From the IMG/VR virus record IMGVR_UViG_3300050821_016647, positions 62,001-126,000 of that record: 64,000 bases of DNA. The stretch is one strand, 5' to 3'. Positions 61,068 to 64,000 of this stretch are shown here, piece by piece. The number at the start of each line of letters is the position of its first letter. The stretch's first letter is position 1. The DNA comes from a virus. Below the pieces are notes generated by a model, which worked only from the letters and a program-made list of their open reading frames with translations, made no database searches and was not told the origin of the DNA. The position numbers and the translations under genes were made by a program.

Positions 61068-61672
61068 GGGTCCTCACACGTCACGAGCGGCGCGCCGCCG
61101 ACCATACTGCACCCGGCATAGACTTGGGTCGATTTGCAGAGCTGAGCGGGGATCGCTACGGATGCCTCGATGCAGGCGCAGGCATACGTGCCTTTGCACT
61201 GACACTCGGCCGGGGTCGCGGCGAGCGAGCTGACGCCGGACGTGCTGTCGTAGACGCAGTAGTTGGTCGGGGTCGTGGAGATTGCGGTCGTGTCCGGACA
61301 CAGAACCGTCGCGGTTCCAAACGGTGTGCATCCGGTATCCGGGGGCGAGGCCACGTCCTTGAGGGAGGAGTCGTGGCCGGCGTCTACGAGAGCGGCGTCG
61401 ACGGGAGCGGCGTCGACGGGCGGCGCGACGTCGCGGTCCGCATCGTGCCCTCCCTCGGAAATGAAGCAAGTACAACAGGAAGCCTCCGGATGAAGCAGGA
61501 CGTCACAGCGGCAGCAAGGCGCGTCTTGCGCAGCTTCGTTTCCGCGAACGTCTTTGCCGGCCTCAGGCGAGGATCCGCCTTCGGCGCTGGAGTAGTGAGA
61601 TGTCTCGAAGGGAGCACCGCATGCGGCGATGGTGCTCAGAGAAACGAGACAGAGAAGAAACGTGTACCTCAT
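61064..61672 (-). CDS. Cys-rich lipoprotein with Asp-Ala repeats
   Basis: 202 residues from ATG at 61672 (ATGA overlap). Signal peptide with lipobox (LVSLSTIAACG, Cys18), a Cys-rich segment (CCRCDVLLHPEASCCTCF), a spacer of APPVDAAPVDAALVDAGHD repeats, and a Cys-rich C-terminal domain. Asp-Ala linkers and lipoboxes like this are characteristic of myxobacterial secreted proteins, so this may have come from the host. Probably displayed on the outer membrane. Confidence 0.7.
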   Translation of the reverse strand: MRYTFLLCLVSLSTIAACGAPFETSHYSSAEGGSSPEAGKDVRGNEAAQDAPCCRCDVLLHPEASCCTCFISEGGHDADRDVAPPVDAAPVDAALVDAGHDSSLKDVASPPDTGCTPFGTATVLCPDTTAISTTPTNYCVYDSTSGVSSLAATPAECQCKGTYACACIEASVAIPAQLCKSTQVYAGCSMVGGAPLVTCEDP

Positions 61673-62163
61673 CGTTTTACCTTTCGCATTTCGGCCCAGT
61701 TGCCGACCAGCTCGCCGAACGTCGTGCGCAGCGTCGGCTTGCCGGCGGCGCGGTCCTGCTCGTCTCGCTTGCGCTTGTCCATGAGCGCCTGGTGGGCTGC
61801 GCGCTCGTCGACTTCTGTGCGGTGCTTCGCGCCGTCGATGATGGCCTGTTGGAGAATCGCGTCTTCCTCGGGTTGGGAGAGCTTGGCTCCGTAGCCGAGC
61901 TTCGCGAGTCGCGCCTCGCGCAAGGTACCCAAGCGATTGGCCATCCACACGATGTCGTCGGGAGTGGGGTCGAAGCTCATGACTGCCTCGCGGCTTTTTT
62001 CGATTGCGTCGGCTAGTGCCCGTAGACGTACGACTGCGTCTTGTGCCGACATCCAGTGGCCGGTGAAGACCGGGCCGAAAGTTTCCGGCCCTTCCGCGTG
62101 ACCGTCGAATAGAGCGACCACGTCGTCCTGAGCCAAGATGGTTACTGTCCCTTTGAGTCTCAT
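61669..62163 (-). CDS. Hypothetical protein
   Basis: 164 residues. N-terminal RLKGTVTILAQDDVVALFDG, then a helical part with many charged residues. Function unknown. Confidence 0.7.
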   Translation of the reverse strand: MRLKGTVTILAQDDVVALFDGHAEGPETFGPVFTGHWMSAQDAVVRLRALADAIEKSREAVMSFDPTPDDIVWMANRLGTLREARLAKLGYGAKLSQPEEDAILQQAIIDGAKHRTEVDERAAHQALMDKRKRDEQDRAAGKPTLRTTFGELVGNWAEMRKVKR

Positions 62164-62450
62164 GTTCCCGTCTCCGGTTTTATTTCGACGACTATTATGC
62201 GGTAGCCTGCATCGATCTTGGTCGTGGAGTCTCCAGGCTTCAAACCGAGTCCGGTAAAGTATTCATCGAATGCCGCGTCGTCGGCGAAATCGAAGTACCG
62301 GTCGAATACCCAGTATCGGGCACACTCAAAACACCAGTGCAGCGTGTTCACCTTCTTGAGGTGGTCATGTGCGCCGTTGCACTCCCAGCACGAGCGCATA
62401 GCAGGTTCCCCCTCTTCTGGCAGGAGGACTCCGTTGCCTTGAAAAATCAC
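62160..62450 (-). CDS. Zinc-binding hypothetical protein
   Basis: 96 residues from GTG at 62450 (GTGA overlap); ATG at 62399 is an alternative. CWECNGAHDH and WCFECARYW form a zinc site, followed by an acidic alpha/beta part. Function unknown. Confidence 0.65.
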   Translation of the reverse strand: MIFQGNGVLLPEEGEPAMRSCWECNGAHDHLKKVNTLHWCFECARYWVFDRYFDFADDAAFDEYFTGLGLKPGDSTTKIDAGYRIIVVEIKPETGT

Positions 62451-62899
62451 GTTCCCATCCCCAGCATCGGCGGCATCTTGCCGGTCCGGTAGGTTTCTTC
62501 GATGGCCGGGTGAATGATCTCTCCTACCGTCCGGCCGTCCGGCATGATGGTGTACGCGACAAACTCATCTTCGAAGAGCGAGACACCGCTTTGGACGGCC
62601 TCGAGTTTGGCTTTGATGATGAGTGCGAGCGCTCGCCATTTGGCGCGGCAGCCTTGTTCCCAGGCGGGCTGGACCAGCTCGACCCGGCGAGCGCGTCCCT
62701 CGGGTGTCTTCGTGTAGTCGGAGACGGGAGGAATCGGGATGACGAACTTGATGCGCCGTTTTCGACATTCGAATTGGATGACGGCGCGCTCGGCGTCCCA
62801 CCCGGAAGCGAAGCTCGTCGCGCCGTAACGCATCAGCAAGCGCTCGATTTCCATTTTGGACTTCTCGACCGGGACTGATGTATTTTCGGCGTACTTCAC
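62447..62899 (-). CDS. Conserved phage hypothetical protein
   Basis: 150 residues from GTG at 62899 overlapping the upstream stop. VEKSKMEIERLLMRYGATSF, FASGWDAERAVIQFE, AWEQGCRAKWRALALIIKAK, EDEFVAYTIMPDGRTVGE is a highly conserved phage family without known role. Confidence 0.85.
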   Translation of the reverse strand: MKYAENTSVPVEKSKMEIERLLMRYGATSFASGWDAERAVIQFECRKRRIKFVIPIPPVSDYTKTPEGRARRVELVQPAWEQGCRAKWRALALIIKAKLEAVQSGVSLFEDEFVAYTIMPDGRTVGEIIHPAIEETYRTGKMPPMLGMGT

Positions 62900-63261
62900 T
62901 TGGCCCTCTTCTTTTCGGCGTCGGTGAGACCTCGCAGCGTGTCCAGAACGAGACAGGCGAACTTCGCTTCGCGCTCGGTCAGGCCGACCTCGACGCCGCC
63001 CGGCGTCACCTTGGAGGCGACGATGTTGCCGACGATGAAGCTGTCGATTCCGTTCGGCAGGTTCGGCTTCAGACCGAGTCGGGGGTTGGCGCCGTTCTCG
63101 TTGATGTAGAAATGAATCCCCTCCGATTGCATGGCGGGATGACGATAGAGCTCCAAGTCGCCAGCGACCTCGCCTTGGAGCGCTTTCAAGGTGTCCGGAA
63201 TCATCTTGACGACGGCGTGCGTGCTCGGCGCGGCGACTACGATGCGAATCTGAGATTTCAT
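62896..63261 (-). CDS. DUF3846-like protein
   Basis: 121 residues from ATG at 63261 (ATGA overlap). HFYINENGANPRLGLKPNLP followed by DSFIVGNIVASK matches the DUF3846 pattern (short beta-grasp-like domain often in phages and plasmids). Function unknown. Confidence 0.65.
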   Translation of the reverse strand: MKSQIRIVVAAPSTHAVVKMIPDTLKALQGEVAGDLELYRHPAMQSEGIHFYINENGANPRLGLKPNLPNGIDSFIVGNIVASKVTPGGVEVGLTEREAKFACLVLDTLRGLTDAEKKRAK

Positions 63262-63557
63262 TTCGACCTTTCTTTGCGCAGCTCGGCGCGAGCGACCTTT
63301 CCGTCTTCGGTGAGCGCGTTCCAGCCCTCTTGGAGCAGTCGGAACGCATGGGCGATGTCCGGATCGTGAATCGTGCGACAGTGAGGACACGATGCCGACA
63401 GGATGAGCCTGTCGATAGCCTCGCGACCCAGGGAGATGCGGCACGCGCGGACCTCGGCGTCGGTCGGCGTGTCGATCTTCGCGAGCGCAGCGTGGACGAC
63501 GCGGCGTGCGCGAATGCGGCTGAGGAGGAAGGGTCCTAGAAGACGGCCGGCGCTCAT
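63258..63557 (-). CDS. Hypothetical protein
   Basis: 99 residues. Helical with one CPHC pair (SASCPHCRTIHDP) that could bind zinc. Coupled by ATGA. Function unknown. Confidence 0.7.
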   Translation of the reverse strand: MSAGRLLGPFLLSRIRARRVVHAALAKIDTPTDAEVRACRISLGREAIDRLILSASCPHCRTIHDPDIAHAFRLLQEGWNALTEDGKVARAELRKERSK

Positions 63558-63802
63558 AGTCCCGTCTTCCTGAGCGCCGCCGAGGCGAGCCCGTTGATTT
63601 GCCGGAGGGTAAATTGCGCGCCGGCTTTACTGAGCTTGCTTGTTGGCGGCCTTGTAGCCGTTACGATGGTCCGCAGCACTTTGACGCACTCGGCGAGCTG
63701 AGCTTTCTCGTCGGCGTTCACCCCTTGAACCGACGACAAGATTTCGACGATGCCCTTCGCGTGGAGGAGCGCCGTGTTGATTCGCTGGTGAACCAGTCGC
63801 AT
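63554..63802 (-). CDS. Helical hypothetical protein
   Basis: 82 residues from ATG at 63802 (TGATG overlap). RLVHQRINTALLHAKGIVEI helix and a Ser/Thr/Lys segment. Function unknown. Confidence 0.7.
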   Translation of the reverse strand: MRLVHQRINTALLHAKGIVEILSSVQGVNADEKAQLAECVKVLRTIVTATRPPTSKLSKAGAQFTLRQINGLASAALRKTGL

Positions 63803-64000
63803 CAGACCGCCTTGCCCATCTTGGAGATGATTTCTCGGGTTTTCTTGCAAGGTCCCAAATTGCCAAGTCGAGCTTCGAGAGCGCTGATCTCCCGAATGGT
63901 CTCGGCATTCTCCTCATCATCGGAGCCGGGGTCCATGACGTAGCCGCTATTTCGGTACTGTTCGTCCGAAAGTTGCCAGTACCGGTGCGAGTCGAGTGCT
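63802..64000 (-). CDS. Partial hypothetical protein at the right edge
   Basis: Open to the window edge; 65 visible residues (RYWQLSDEQYRNSGYVMD, then AETIREISALEARLGNLG), ending KMGKAV. An internal ATG at 63936 could be the start, but the upstream frame is also open and coding-like. Function unknown. Confidence 0.6.
   Translation of the reverse strand, partial: ALDSHRYWQLSDEQYRNSGYVMDPGSDDEENAETIREISALEARLGNLGPCKKTREIISKMGKAV

Noticed and set aside
1-64000. CRISPR array
   Set aside because: No series of identical 24-40 base repeats with unique spacers was seen; the only regular arrays are the 10-base CAASTTG and 7-base TGGAGGC clusters.
1-64000. Terminase, portal, major capsid or tail genes
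   Set aside because: Looked for large proteins with Walker motifs or known structural patterns; none of the genes fits, so no claim is made about virion type.

Overview
The window reads as part of a large bacteriophage or phage-like element with a GC-rich, probably Myxococcota (deltaproteobacterial) host. The phage reading rests on about 150 small, tightly packed genes in long one-strand runs, joined almost everywhere by ATGA, GTGA or TGATG stop/start overlaps, and on a recognisable phage replication and recombination set: SF2 helicase, Sak4-like ATPase, PD-(D/E)XK nuclease, DNA methyltransferase and TOPRIM/SF3 primase-helicase. dCMP deaminase, MazG-like and HD hydrolases, HNH enzymes, a tyrosine recombinase, an RNA ligase, tRNA-like genes and cell-wall hydrolases point the same way. 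The host guess is inference, from a histone-H1-like Lys/Ala/Pro protein with an AT-hook and a lipoprotein with Asp-Ala-rich repeats, both common in that phylum. No terminase, portal, major capsid or tail gene is visible, so the virion type is unknown.

Layout. 1-13.7 kb (minus): small Cys-rich and coiled-coil proteins, an Acb2/Tad1-hairpin-like candidate anti-CBASS protein, then the recombination/replication block. 13.7-14.1 kb: a divergent control region with an AT-rich inverted repeat. 14.1-23.6 kb (plus): primase-helicase, a TGGAGGC repeat cluster that could be an origin, then nucleotide-metabolism and small proteins, including a prokaryotic ubiquitin-like (DUF2604-like) protein and a thaumatin-like lipoprotein. 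23.8-33.8 kb (minus): many phage hypotheticals, HNH, MazG-like and 2OG-oxygenase-like proteins, and a ribbon-helix-helix/nucleotidyltransferase pair. 33.9-35.0 kb (plus): a short operon headed by a tandem ribbon-helix-helix protein.

35.0-41.5 kb (minus): the most unusual region. At least eleven small paralogous membrane proteins share a basic N-terminus, an Asn-Pro motif, one membrane helix ending in Gly-Tyr-Leu-Ile-Tyr/Trp, and a Pro/Ser/Thr/Gly-rich tail. Next come a lysozyme-like protein, an S53 (sedolisin) peptidase, an exported protein and a holin-like protein (41-44.5 kb). 44.5-51 kb (minus): very short genes, most preceded by a repeated TGCGCGCGA leader, resembling the start-associated sequences of some mycobacteriophages, plus a methyltransferase-like protein, a tyrosine recombinase and an RNA ligase. 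51-53 kb: a DUF2135-like protein, two near-identical tRNA-Arg-like genes that differ at the wobble base, and a 10-bp-phased CAASTTG array. 53-64 kb (minus): a second nucleotidyltransferase/HTH pair, GH25 muramidase, a membrane-anchored lytic transglycosylase, two HNH-type genes and many common phage hypotheticals.

Several reading frames look broken by single-base changes in homopolymers (near 19,936, 24,146 and 42,078). These may be assembly errors or real mutations. All functional calls rest on motif recognition by eye.
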